DNA from: Calycina herbarum
Lineage: Eukaryota; Ascomycota; Leotiomycetes; Helotiales; Pezizellaceae
DNA: 64,000 bases
Assembly: GCA_001414485.1 (NCBI GenBank)
Contig: LLEY01000026.1
Span: forward strand, 434,001-498,000
Reading direction: 5' to 3'
Position numbers and translations under genes: made by a program. Shown piece by piece: positions 10,740 through 23,800 of this stretch. The notes below the pieces were generated by a model. That model was not told where the DNA came from. It saw only the letters and a program-made list of their open reading frames with translations, and made no database searches. How positions within the stretch are numbered: position 1 is the first letter of the stretch; every line of letters starts with the position of its first letter.

Positions 10740-13700
10740 ACCGGAAATATCCAATACACACTCAATTACAATTAACGAACAAGTAGAATCTATTTCAATG
10801 TCTTGTTAAGAAATAAAGTATTATATGAAGTCAATGTACACACCTCAATACTTAAACCGCCAAGGCAATGCTAGCAATTGGACACGAAGAAAAGAACAAG
10901 ACCAAATATATCAATGGTGAAACGCCCACAATTCTTGGAAGGAGGCTCTCTTGAAAGCCCAAGGTAGCCTTTCCCCACTAGTGCCATCGCCGCCGCTTCC
11001 AGCAAGACTAATGCAGCTTGTGAGAGAGTGACGACGACAATGAGAGCGTGGAGCATAGCGTCAAAAACACAAGGAGGGTATAGCAGCCAGGACCCAGGGT
11101 AGTCACTAGCCTAGAGAAAAATGAGGTAGGGAAAAAACCAGAATGCACCAAAAAGCGAAGACGAAAGCGAGAAGAGGACAAATAAATAAAAAAAGTGACG
11201 GAAAAGTGAGTACAATTCAGATGCCACGCCAAATATAGTTTCCTCATGTCCACCCACCCCCTCACCTGAGTCGTATTCTTGTTCCACCATTAGAGACTGT
11301 CCACCATCAAGGTAACAATCCTACAAGCCCACAGCCCGCCACAACGGCCATATCACGGAGCCATTTCTCAAAAGAAGCCCACATGGAAATAAGCTGACAA
11401 GAAATAAGACGGGATGATTCTTCAGCGCAACATTGAAACGTCAGAAGGCGGTAGGACATTGGATTGTGACAGAAAGGAGAGTTCAAGAATGAGAAAGAAG
11501 AAGCAAAGGAATTTGAGAATCAGGAGAAGAGCCTCAAGCCAGGGCTCTCCCCAGCATGAAGGGCATGCGAGTGACTAACCTTGGTAAGTATCCCCAATAA
11601 ATAAATAACCTTCAGACTAAGGTATTAGCCAAAGACGGGAACGAGCGGGAACGAGCGGGAACATCCCGCTAAAAGTACCACCCCTCCTATGCCTTCCCCT
11701 ACCACGATCCCTCCCAGAGGTGTTTTTACGACTTCTGGTTTGCTGAAGAGGGCGGCCTCACGGCCAGCTTGTTACGCAGGCTGAGGCAGGCTGGCCACTC
11801 GGCTCAAATGCACCTTTCCCCGCCAATAATCTGGGGTCGGGGACGGCAAGGAGTTTCGTAGCGTTCGCTTCACAGAGCACCCCCTATTGGAGATGCAGAC
11901 CACTTCATATGTGCTTGATGAAGTGTTCTTTCTGAGAAGTGAGAAATTTGAGATAGGATAGTGTTCAAGATCAGCGCCCAAGCACGACGAGCAGAAGGAA
12001 CTGCCAATGAGGGGCCTTGAAACTGCAGACTGCATTTGATAACAGCCCCAATCAATCTGTTCACGGAAAGAAGAGGGGAAATGCAGCCACCCGAGCCCGG
12101 CCTCTTCATCGTCGATGGGTGATCCGGTGGAAGAAGTACCTAGGTATATAAAATGGGTATGGAGTACATGATTCATAGTGGCTGGCGGGAAGATTGATTA
12201 TTGGGAAGAAAACACAGCATCAGTTCCAGATAATATCTCTTCAGCAGCATATGCATCCTGATGGACGAGGCCAATCTATGATCGTATCGATGAACGAGAC
12301 GAAGTAAATTTGGGCGTGCTTTGTCAGCGTAGCGATGTGACGACGTATTGCAGAGTGCATTGGATTTGGGGGCATTGAATGGAACCTTTACATAAACGCC
12401 CACAAGCGCGCGCCTTCCCGGGGTGATGGTTTGCTATTGGGTAGATGGAACGGAGAGTCGGAGGCTTTGGAGAATGTGGCATGTGGCACGACGGGAGAGG
12501 TACAACAGAATGGCGGGTGATCGATAGAATATGCGTCGTGATGATGATGGTGGGTGGAGTTTGACGGCCGTGGATGATGAGGAGAAGCAGAAGGATAAGG
12601 AGGAGGAAGTGTGATGGTGATTTGATGGTGGCTCTTTGGTTTCACTTCCTTTTCGGAGACTGGTCCGTGACATCGATTTGCTGAGGGGCTTGAGGTCGGA
12701 TGATTGACATATCCTTCAATTGCCCACCTTGGAACCCTATCTATTGGGATTTGAGACTATGTGTCTGCATCCGGTCCTGGCGGCTTTTGAGCTGGTGAGA
12801 TGTGGACTGTTGCTGTACGAGACTTTAATCCGAGGAGGTAGTTGGAAATGTTGTAGCTGTGAGTTAATGTGAGGTTATGGTTATGTGCTCAGGTCGTGTG
12901 AGCTGCATCGTGTCTGAAAAATGGGATGGAACGGATGCGAGTTGTATGAGCTGCACCAGGAGAGCTGTGCTGTGCTGTGCTGTGCGTCGTGTAGTCGATG
13001 ATGCTCCAATGCTGCGCTGCTTCGCTATGTATTGAAAGATTCAACGTTTCGCAGCTTCTTCATGCGAAGTCCGAGGACTAGAATAGATAAAGTCGCGCCT
13101 GGGTACAGTAGTTAATGTATTTCATGTCGTTGACATTTCCCGTTAGGGCTAGGGACATCTGATATGTTGTCCTCCGTCGACAATCTACCTGGTTGTGTCC
13201 AGTACACATATGGGAGTACTTATATACGGACTTTGACCCTGAATTGGCATTCTTGCTACACAGAAAAGTGGCAATAACTCCCTCACGACGCCATACGCCA
13301 CCATTAATTCCTTCACTTGGCCGGCAAGACCAGGAGTCTGGTCTGAAATCTTATACTGGGACGCTCGGGCGTGTGCCCATCGTGCAGCGGGGAGGCACCG
13401 GAATCCCCTGGCAGCCTTCAGCGGCCCCATAGAAGAAGATCTAAATCGGAAGATCTTTCTCTTTACGGAGTACGTGCCAGAAGACACACAGTATCTGGGG
13501 AACCGTGCGAGGGGACTGACAATCAGGTTGACCGTCTCGGATAGCTCTCGCTACTTCTATAGCTGCTCCTCTGCTCTTACTGCCTGCCCTGGAGCCCTCT
13601 AGCTTCTGTATCATTCGTGTTTATCCTCACATCCTGACCTCTTCCTCCTCCTCCCTTTGTACAAACCCAACGGGACCCTACAGACACCAAAAGCAACCTC

Positions 13701-14676
13701 GTCCCCTCTGCTTACGCACTTCTCGCCGTGGCATACGCACGGCATCGCAAACACCACCTGTAAAGTGAACCAAGTAGACTGTTCCTCCTGTATCTTTCGT
13801 ATCCGCCGCCTGAACTCGTTGAGGAGCAGTGCGGTGGACGGAAAGACGCATCAAGCTGTACAAAGGCGGGGCTCTACCACACTCGTGCCGAACCCCTCAG
13901 CATATCAACAGCAGCAACATCGACACTGCCGACCGGAATCCGCCTGAACAGCCAGAGGAACCTCGTCATCCAGAGGCAACGCGCATCGAGCTTGAGAATC
14001 GAGGGACCAAAGAAAGGGCCACGATTGACGAGCAAAGTAGAGAAGAGCTTGACCACCACGACCAAGGAGAGCAGATCACATCCAACATACGACCTCGGAC
14101 CTTGAAGCGTCGACATCTTGAAATCAATCTGCAGCAGCCTGCACCTGCGACTAGGAGCATATTTCCTTGCTCCTGCTGTTGCCCGCTTTCTGGCTGAATC
14201 TCTGCTGCAACTTTGAACCATTCGCTGATGTGCCGGGGGAAGATCCAGACCACCTTGTCGACCTTTGTGCTGGCCGTTACCAGAGCTCAACCACGGCGGG
14301 AGCTTGGGAGTTGTGATTCGTAGGTACTGGTATCCAAGTCGACATAGGAGTATCTCTGCTGCCACCGCTATAGAGCGATTAGTCCCAGTCCCAGTCAATT
14401 GCAGCTCTAGAACAGACGCGAAGAAGATTGAACGGAGAGATAGAAGACAATTCCTTTACAAGTGCAAACTTGCGGTTGGTCGGAAGATTGCTTTTTCCAC
14501 GTCGTACCAAATATCCTTAGACGAGCTTGCAGCGCAGCACAGCACAGGGCAGCAGAACCAGCAGGGAAGGAAAAGAAACTCTGCGCCATTGAAAATTCGA
14601 AAATTCTTCAATTGAACCTCGACAGCTCGACACAACTCGGAGGATTCGAGGGTTTGCAGTAAGAAGAAGAAAGAGC
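10740..14676. other. Long non-RIP intergenic and 5' leader region of the otubain gene
   Basis: About 3.9 kb of ordinary composition with no frame that looks like a real protein. Longer open stretches (for example minus 11772-12176 and minus 13874-14398) overlap one another on both strands and have incoherent composition. A direct repeat of GGGAACGAGC lies at about 11638-11669, and a TGCTG microsatellite at about 12963-12985. A pyrimidine-rich tract (13600-13660) lies about 1 kb before the otubain start and could mark its promoter. A non-coding RNA cannot be excluded. Confidence 0.45.
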
Positions 14677-16555
14677 ATGTTCCAACCACAGCCCACGGCC
14701 TTTTCACCCTTCAATCCCTACGGCGTGCCACCGGCCGACTTCCAGTGTCAATCAACGGGGCTAGGCGTAGCCGTCTTTCAAGACCCCATTTTTACTCCCG
14801 CCGCTACTTTCACCAACAACCACAACCACAACCAGAATTCCACCCATCGTCGTCCTCATGCCCACCCTCAATCTCGCAAGATCCCACGGAACAGGATGAA
14901 CGACGACCTGGCCGCCCAGGAGGCGCTGGCCCGAGACTTTCAGCCGGATTTGTCGGTACGTTTTCCCTTGCTTGGGTGCTCGAGGACCTCACAACTGACA
15001 GCTGAGGTGCAGGGTCCGTTGGTGGGCGATAAGAAGAGCAGTCTCGCCATCACCGAGGAATATGCAAGGGCCGATCCCATATATGTTGCTAAAACTGCTG
15101 TAGGCTCACTTTCAATTGCAACAGACAGACCTTCTGCTAACAGTATACCAGGCTCTGCCTCAAAGGTACTCGCATTTTCGACCGATAAAGGGCGATGGGA
15201 ACTGTGGATGGCGGGGTAAGTCTTACCCCACAGGGTCCATGTTGCATATCTTGCACGACCTCCCCTCCAGGCGCAATTGCTGACTTGAGACAGCGGCCGG
15301 CTTTTCATACTTCGAGACCTACGTGCGGACGGGAAACCAGACGGGGCTACGAGAGGAGATTACTCGCATGACATCGCTGAACAACCTGCTCACCAACGTC
15401 GGAGGCTTCAGCTCATGGGTTTTTGAGGACATGGTGGACGAGACAACGAGTCTACTAAAGGACCTGGCCGATGCATTGCAAACTTCCCAACAAGCGGCCT
15501 CGGACATTCTGATAGAACGGTTCAACGCCCCCGAAATATCGAATGCGATCGTCTACCACTTCAGACTCCTCGCGAGTTCCTGGCTGAAGGCAAACCAAAC
15601 CACCTATCAAGACTTCATACAAGACGAGGGCGGAGTGGAGGGGTACGTAAAGAATTGGTTGGAGCCAGTAGACCGAGAGATTGATCACCTGGGCATGACC
15701 CTTCTTATCGACGTCTTGCTCAAACCTGTGAACTTCGCTGTTGAGATTGTCTATCTGGACCGAAGTGAAGGAACACAAGTAAACACCCATATTATACAGG
15801 CTGAAGACGCCAATGGCGTGCCGGCGAATCCTGGAGCTCCAATGATACATCTGCTTTATCGACCAAGCCATTATGATATCCTTTACAAGGATCCTCAACC
15901 CCAAGCAGTAACAGTCAACCGAGTGGCCAGCTTCACCCACAACCACATTGTCCAAAGCACCCCCATGGCCGCCTTGTCTAATTATAATGACTTGGATATT
16001 CTTTTTAGCATTCCTGGGTTCGGCATGCCGTCAGCCCACGGTTTTCCATCACAATACCAGCAGCCAATTGAACAGGCCTATGCTCCATCTCCAATCTCTT
16101 CGATATCGCCCATCTCACCTGGTGATTCCTCAGCTACGACACCTTCAAGTACCACTCTGCAACCATGTTTCCCACCATCACAACCGCCACCGGTTTCGAA
16201 ATTGACACCCCCTGCGCCCCCACCCGCAATAAACCCTCCTCATACATCTTTCCCACAAACTGCCGCACTACCCGTCCACTCACATCAATCCTTACCACAC
16301 CGTCCAACCCTGACGGCAACGCATACAATACCCGCCTCGGAACTCCCATCCCCTAATTCTGCAGGTAGTTCTTTTCGTCCCAGTAGGTACGAACTGGAAG
16401 CAGACTGGGCACACGAGGGACCAGTACAATTCTTGACTTCCACCTTCAAAAACAGCCACTTCAATACGGCACACTATAATAATCCAAATTTTCAACCCGA
16501 GGAATGGACACCGGAGTCTGATGAGCAACCGCCTCCAAGAAAACGATCGAGTTGA
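14677..16555 (+). CDS. Otubain-type deubiquitinase (peptidase family C65)
   Basis: Cysteine protease expected to remove ubiquitin from proteins in cytosol or nucleus. Four exons are inferred: 14677-14955, 15007-15099, 15152-15215 and 15294-16555, joining to 565 residues. The frame holds through every junction. Across exons 2 to 4 the family landmarks appear in order: ITEEYARADPIYVAKT, ALPQRYSHFRP, then KGDGNCGWR, giving Asp139 and catalytic Cys142. The catalytic histidine, His338, lies in RPSHYDILY. An acceptor at 15012 instead of 15006 would shorten the protein by two residues. Residues 1-90 are low complexity (Pro, Asn, His). Residues 345-565 form a long Pro/Ser/Thr-rich tail, so the protein is about twice the length of an animal otubain. 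The start is the first ATG before the conserved core, and upstream frames lack similarity. The neighbours, repeats on both sides, give no functional hint. Confidence 0.92.
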
Positions 16556-17675
16556 TGAAATTTTTCATTGGGATTGCGACGCTGGATTTGGGAGGAGTTT
16601 ATGGCCAGCTGAAGAAGTTATCATGCCCGTCCCAATGACATGATCGGAGACTATATGTGCATGAGGTCGAAACTTGATGGATACAGACCTGGGGAGGGGA
16701 AGACTTCTACGGGGAATAATTTTGCAAAACCCCTCTTAATTTGAGGGAGAGAAATGGGATCGGAAACGGAATGGAATGGTATTACGACTTTATTACGAAA
16801 TTACTTCAGCTTTGTTCGTTTTTTCTTCCCTCTTTTTTATTTTAGCGAGCGAGCGAATTTTGGTTGTTGTGATGTCAAAGTGAAAGAAAAATTAATTACT
16901 GTAATTGAAAAAATGCAAAGAAAAGTTGATTGCTTTTCGGGATTAATTTTTAATTTAATTTAATCATCTTTTGAAAGAATGCTCAGTAGGGAATTTGTAT
17001 AGCTTGCTTTTATTTTCGGCTCTGTGTGGAGGTCTAGTGATGTTTGTAAATGAGCAAGTAGGAATACTTGCCCTATGTATAAATAGGTACTGCCAATATC
17101 GGTCTGGCTAGTCGAAGCGTTGATGAGCTGGGCGATGAGAGTTCTCAGATCAAGTGCGGACGGAGTCTTGCGTTATTAATGTTGGGTGAAATAACCGCGA
17201 TGGTTGATTGGTACCTTGTTCATGTTGATGAGGGTAGAACATTGAAGTTACCCTGTTAATTATGACAATGCCCAGTTCGGACCCCTCGAGTTCGGTCGGG
17301 TCGAGAGCCAAGGTTAAGGATTGATTATTGATGGGAAGGAGCGACCTTGACTTCGGTCGGCAGATAGGCCGAGAGTTGGTTTAAGGGTCCGGTTGAGACC
17401 TGGAGGGAAGGAGCGACCTAACTCTGATGACGGGTGACTTTTTCCATCCCTTTCTTGTCAAAATGCCGAATCCCAATCAAAAGATATACCTACTTACTTA
17501 GGTAGGTTTGAAGTTATCTCCTTAAATTTATAGGATAAATTATAGAAAGAATATAGAAGGAAGACTAAGTACTAAGAGATCGTTGAGAAATAGAGAAGTT
17601 AGTAGTAGGTATTTAACAACGATACGAAGAACAGTTAATATAGAAGACTGATATATTTTTATAAATTACAAACTA
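16556..17675. other. Otubain 3' region, grading into an AT-rich repeat flank
   Basis: 16556-17490 has normal composition and includes the probable 3' untranslated region. A short frame at 16754-16963 is AT-driven and is not called. From about 17490 the composition switches abruptly to RIP-like TA-rich DNA that flanks the next transposon. No gene was seen. Confidence 0.5.
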
Positions 17676-19527
17676 ATGTGTTTCACAAGCGAGTCGCCTA
17701 TATAAGCGAGTCGCCCACTTTTTCAACCTAGTGTTATTATAATATAAAATACTTAATACTATACAAAGTTATTATTACTATAGAAGCTATCTAGTATTCT
17801 TTAGAACTTTCGCTATCTTCTATATCTAATATTTCTACTTAATAAGTATAAGAATTATACCTAGTTTTACTACAACGGCTATAGTGCTTATCTACGCGAA
17901 CTCTCTTCCTAGACTCTTTTCCTTGTTTCTAGCTACTATTTTCCTTAGAAGTAATTAAATCAGCTACGTTGTCTACTGTTAATATCTCTTAACTCTTAAT
18001 ATACTTTCTCTTACGACTTTTATACTTAGTTATAGCCTTAGTTATTATACGAAGACTAGTAATTTCCTTATATATTAATACTATATTATATATTACCCTA
18101 GTTAAGCCTTTTTCGAGTTAATTAAGAGACTGAATAATAGAACTAGGTAACGAGTCTTAATATCTTTAAATCTAATCTCGAATAAGCGTTAATTAAGCTA
18201 TTATTTTATATACGTTACTTAGTATTTTAGATATTTATAGAGTGTCTTCTAGTATTATTAGTATTAGCGTATAAAGCCTTAAATCAAGCTTTGATAACAC
18301 AGCTTCTAGGTTATATAAGACTAGCCTAGTCTCTTTAAAACTTACGTAGATATTATTCTTTATAAATACTTTATAAAAAGCTACTTTAAATACTAGAAGA
18401 AAGGTTTCTTTAGTAATATAATTAATATAATTTTATACTAAGCCTAATATCTCAGCTCTATATACTTACTTTAATAGCGAGAAGTAGACTATATTAAGCA
18501 GCTATAGTAGGTGCGATAAGTATAGAGGTATATAAAGAGTAATAATATTTAAGTCTTTATAGAGTTACTAGAATTTAAGTAAGTTATAGCTTTTATAACT
18601 ATTAATAATTAATAAACGATATTCTCTTATACTTTATACCTTTATATACTTATTAAAATACTTTAACTATATAACTCTAAGCTTATTATTTATCTAGCTG
18701 TTATTACTAACCTTAATTACCTAATTATATAATATATATATATCTTAGTACTAGGTAGAAATAAGTACTTTACCTACGAATATAATAAATAGCGAGATTA
18801 CCTATCCTATTATATTAACTCTCTAAATAACTATAACCTACTCGCGATTACTTAGCTAAACTTGCTTTCGCTTCCTACGCGTTTCTAAGCTTATAATAAT
18901 AAGTTAGAACGAAATAACTCCTATTATAAAGCTACTTTTATTAAAGTTATAAATATTCTTATTTTAAATACTATATTTCTCTTTAATAGACTATATAAGC
19001 GTAAACTATAAGCTAATAACTCGCGGATCCTTAGTTAAAGCTTACTAACGATTATACAAACGACTCTATCGAGTTTTAAGCTTAGATATACGTTTTATAA
19101 AGTTATCTAGCTAGTTCCTATCTATAGGCTTTCCGTCGCGCTCTCTTAGTAGATTATTAGCTATATCTTATACTATATCTCTTATAGACGAAAACCCTCG
19201 CGAATCTAACTCTAATATATATCTAACTATTACCTCCTCCTCTGGCTTTATAAGCTTTTTCGAATTAGACTAGCAATCGCGTCGTAAGAGCTTTCCAGCG
19301 CGTCGATCGGAGAGAGTCTTTCGAGAAATATAGTAAATCTTTATAGCGCTTTGTTCGGTTAATAACGCGTTGTTTTCGAGTTCTTAGGTTACTAAAATAA
19401 TATTAGCTTCTTAGGAAGGTAATTAAACGTTATAGTATTAAGCTATTATAATTTAAAGGTAGTATATAGTACGCGACGAGGAAAGTAGGCGACCCGCTTA
19501 TATAGGCGACTCGCTTGTGAAACACGT
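17676..19527 (-). mobile_element. Pogo/Fot1-like DNA transposon C, RIP-degraded, 1,852 bases
   Basis: Inverted termini begin ATGTGTTTCAC on the left and ACGTGTTTCAC on the right, beside TA (17674-17675 and 19528-19529). The box GCGAGTCGCC occurs twice per end at a 17-base period, with one mismatch in the inner right copy. The minus strand holds a full-length but heavily mutated transposase frame. Its N-terminal half (about 19400-18820) is colinear with copies A and B, and the knuckle region lies near 17870. Compared with copy B the middle is present, and the density of TA dinucleotides is higher. Confidence 0.88.
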
Positions 19528-19891
19528 TACGTAAGAGGTTAGAGTCTAGTTAATAGTAGATTTTACTAAAGATAACACGATAATCGAGAATCTCTATAAA
19601 TTTCATAATCTCTTCTAGAAATAGACTTTGATTTAACGAGATATAGACACTCTTATTAAAATAATAAGCCTGAGTTAGAAGATATAGTTCAGTATATTCG
19701 TTATAATCTAGTGAGAATCTTCTATAGAAAAACAGTAGACTTAGAATAACACCTTCAAAGATATATTAGTAGATTATTCATAGGTATAAGATTTGAATAA
19801 CTAAGCTGGGAAAACACAACTAGGCTACTTAAACGTGATTTATATAATTATCATAAATAACAACATGTTCTTTCTTGAAAAAGTATGAATA
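19528..19891. other. RIP-like spacer, no gene seen
   Basis: TA-rich sequence between pogo-like copy C and the left terminus at 19892. No recognisable frame or repeat end. Confidence 0.5.
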
Positions 19892-20624
19892 ACGTCTGTC
19901 CCTGCGTCCCGAGACGCACCCTGTCACGAGACAAATTTATAGTTTTGGTGTGATAAAAAGTAGAGTGTAAAACGCTTACATTTCTACGGTGGGATAAGCC
20001 CAGGTTAAGTACTCGTCCGAGAGCTTTCAAAGGAGCCTCGGACAAAGGTTTTACCGATAATACAGGGTGGATAATGGAATAATACAAGGGTCTTGTTCAG
20101 GATGTGTAACGTGAGGCTTTGGATACTAATTCCGGCGCTCACGTAAGTGTTCTGGCCTAAGGTTCTAGGCCAATATCACATTGGAATCATAAGTTTTTTC
20201 TTAGCAAGTCTACAAAGTTGTTATTTATGCGCCACTTTCTTTAACTATTTCTCTCTAAGGACACCACTTAGCAATAAAGAAAAGACTATAGTTAATTATG
20301 CTGTCGATCGTTTCAATCACGCCACCGATCACCGCTTCAGCTGCTTCCCCCTGTTTAATCGCGACTATTAAAGTGTTTTCAGAACTTAAGGAAAGGCTCT
20401 ATAACAAAATGATATAGCTCCAAATTTTAAAGACACTTAGAGAGGAAAAGAATGCAGTCCGGGACCTACGCCGGTGCGAATAGAAGAGCCACATGTTTCA
20501 GTGCTTAGTAATACGCATTAGCCCAGTTGTAATATGCTATGTTCACGCCTGGGATCGCTATATTTTTCTTAGCCACAATTCTCAGGCCTAACCTTCTGGC
20601 CACGTGTGTAGCGTAAGAGCAGGT

Positions 20625-20637
20625 TTCTCGAACATTC
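20625..20637. promoter_or_regulatory. Heat-shock-element-like triplet
   Basis: Alternating TTC, GAA and TTC at perfect 5-base steps (TTC-tc-GAA-ca-TTC), followed by a partial direct repeat of GGAACATTCC. This matches the heat shock factor site pattern. It lies about 210 bases beyond the 3' end of the receptor pseudogene, so no obvious target promoter exists. It may be chance. Confidence 0.3.
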
Positions 20638-20846
20638 CTGGAACATTCCTGGTGTTCCATCAGCTGACAGCTTAGTAAGCTTCTACCGTTCGGCGCAGTG
20701 GGGAAATGAATGGCTGTTCTAGGTTATTACAACGGCGGTCGATTCTGGACCAGAAGTTAAAGGAGATGTCTGGTCTATTCTCTAAGTCAGTTACATCAAT
20801 AGGTGTAAAGTTAATGGCAGAGCCGTGAGGAAGAAGCCCTTATAGC

Positions 20847-23800
20847 TTATCTAATGTTTAGCCGCCTTCCCAGCTGGCGGAGTTTCTGCTTAAAAGGCCT
20901 CGACTTTGCTGCTCCAGGCTCTGTAAACTCATCTTGGCCTACTTTCGGCTCAGCAGACGCAACTTGCAACGCTTGAAGCCGATCTTCAAGTTGCCTACAC
21001 CATTTCGAGGAAGGCCCTTGGACGATTGTGTATCCAGACAATGCCCGAGCGTACATCCCCTTTGCCATGTCTTTCCGACCTGTCTGTGAGAGGAGATCGC
21101 CAAACACGAACATAGTGCTTAACGCTGGCAAATACGACGGCACAAGTTGAGGGCCAAGAGCCTCCTCGTAGCCTTGGAGTGCTCGAATATACATATTCTC
21201 GGCCTCGGCCAGCTTGCCTTGGTCAGCGTAGAGGTGGCCTAGGTTGTTGACCGTTGAGAGTGTCGATGTGTGGTCTTGTCCAAGCGCCTCCTCGTTGCCT
21301 TGGAGCGCTCGAAGATACATATTCTCGGCCTCGGCCAGCTTGCCTTGGTAGGCGTAGAGGAGGCCTAGGTTGTTGACCGTTGAGAGTGTCGATGTATGGT
21401 CCTGTCCAAGCGCCTCCTCGAAGCCTTGGAGCGCTCGAAGATACATCTTCTCGGCCTCGGCCAGCTTGCCTTGGTTGGCGTAGAGGCTGCCTAGGTTGTT
21501 GACCGTTGAGAGTGTCGATGTGTGGTCCTGTCTAAGCGCCTCCTCGTAGCCTTGGAGCGCTCGAAGATACATCTTCTCAGCCTCGGCCAGCTTGCCTTGG
21601 TAGGCGTAGAGGCTGCCTAGGTTGTTGATCGTTGAGAGTGTCGATGTGTGGTCTCGTCCAAGCGCCTCCTCGCAGCCTTGGAGCGCTCGAAGATACATCT
21701 TCTCAGCCTCGGCCAGCTTGCCTTGGTAGGCGTAGAGGCTGCCTAGGTTGTTGACCGTTGAGAGTGTCGATGTGTGGTCTCGTCCAAGCGCCTCCTCGTT
21801 GCCTTAGAGCGCTCGAAGATACATCTTCTCAGCCTCGGCCAGCTTGCCTTGGTCAGTGAAAAGGTCGCCGAGATTTTGAAAAGCCCAATCTAGTCCGTTC
21901 ATATCTAACTTATCATTTACTACAAAGACGTTCTGTCGTGTCGCATGCTGAAGAAGTCGCCGTTGTAAGAGCCACCAGTCCTTTTCGTTTGTACTAGGAA
22001 CCTGTAAGGCCACACAAGTCAAGGCCAGACGTGCAAGGCTCTCATCCCAATCCTTATTAAGCACAAACACTGTCCATGAGTGGACACAACTATGTATACC
22101 ATACCCTCTGGGCCGGACCTGCCGCTGAGGAGACGGGTCTAGATTAACCAGTCCGAAATTACAAAGTAGAGTAATAGCCTTATTAAAGTTCAGTTCGTCC
22201 TTAGCGAGCTTCTGGATCCATTTATCTGCAGAGTTTGTATGTCGTAGGAGGTCGAACCACAGGTCCTGTCTATCAAAATATGCCCACAGCTTGAGTAGTT
22301 TTGCCGATGCCCCATTTTGCTGTTGGATCCGATCGAAAGTGATCTGCCATGTTGTATGTAAGGTGCGATCTTCGTAGGAATCTAATAGGGGACTTGTCGT
22401 CTGAAGCTTTAACCACGATGCCTTATAAAGCCGAAGATAATCCGAGAAGCTTGTTGTTACGTGCTCGAGATATGCTCCTGCTGTGGATAGAGCAAGTAGT
22501 AGGCCGTCTAGTTCCTTGACAAGTGCTATAGCATCAGGATCTGCCTTGTTAGTATTGTTTTTGCTCTTACTATAAAATCATAACGACGTACCCTTTTCAA
22601 TACCCCTACGTCCTGACATGTTAGACATAATCTTAAGACCTTCCTTAACATCTGCTAATTTCTGAACATGGATTCGTATACCTTGCCTGACTTGTGACGA
22701 CCGCGTCGTAATAATAATTGAGCCGTGATCAGACCGAGAGAGGAATTGACGTATATCGACTGCCGAGTTGTCGGGATTGCCAGGTGTCTTAGGATTATCG
22801 AGGTTATCGTAGATCATTAGCCACCTTGCGTTCTGCGGGGAGTCAAGCCAGCCCTTGACTACACTGACAACTTGATCGAGGTCTTTATCTTGGTCTACGC
22901 TGGATAGCACACTAGTGGAAGGATGATGTCTCAGCACCTGCTAAGCGACGTCTAGAAAACTCAGCTTGAGAGAGTTCTCGTCATTCGCGTTCAACCAGAA
23001 GATCGCGGTATACTTCTCCTTGTGCTGTCTAGCATATGTGATTGCCAGCTAAGTCTTTCCTATACCCCCAAGACCATGTAGGACGACACAGGATCGACTA
23101 CTGTGATCTTAAAGTAGCTCGTATATCTTCGACAGCTCCTGCTCTCTAGCAACAAACTATATAGCTTCAGGAAATGACGCGAGGTTGAGCCCGACAGTAA
23201 ACTGTTCGAAATCAATCCCTGTGCTAGTCAGCGTCGTTGCTTCGGTTAATAACACATCTATGTAAACAACTTACCCTTGTATAGCCGGTGAATCTCATCC
23301 TCCAACCGCCTAAATGCCTGGTCCCTTCTCTCACCGTAATTTGGCACCATGGACACATCGAAGATCCCGATTAAGCAGTACGCTTCATCTTCTTCAATAG
23401 TAGTATTACGGTGCTCTGCCCAGGATCTCCGCTCTTTGATACTAAAATTTGACAATGCATCACCTCGGAGAGCTTTGTTTGCGATGCCGGTAATTTCGTA
23501 TATCTTAGACTCAAGCGACAACTTGCTCCCAAGTCGCCCACCCTCCGAGCTAAAGAAGTCAACCAGCCTTGGTGCAATGAGCTCCTGAAGCGTCCAGCCT
23601 CGAGTGAACCAACGACTCTTCTTAAAGGCTTCCTCCCATGCCCTCTGGTCATCCAACCCGGTGTCGGGCTTCGAGACATCCGAAAGGTAGACGTAGCAGC
23701 GCGCAGCGTTCTAATACCACCGAAACATGGAATTGATCGCCGTGCCGAGCTCGACCGCATTCTTCTTATCGATGCAGCAGGTGTCGACCCAAAAGTATTC

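Noticed and set aside
11772..12176. Minus-strand open frame of 134 codons
   Set aside because: It overlaps other frames on the same strand, shows no family pattern or codon coherence, and lies in non-coding sequence.
13874..14398. Minus-strand open frame of 174 codons
   Set aside because: Open frames of similar length exist opposite it. Residues look random and it lies in the probable 5' region of the otubain gene.
19892..19937. The 45-base inverted repeats as two independent MITEs
   Set aside because: Each site has only one terminus with no partner close by, and orientation is inward at both sites, which fits a single element. Not fully excluded without genome comparison.
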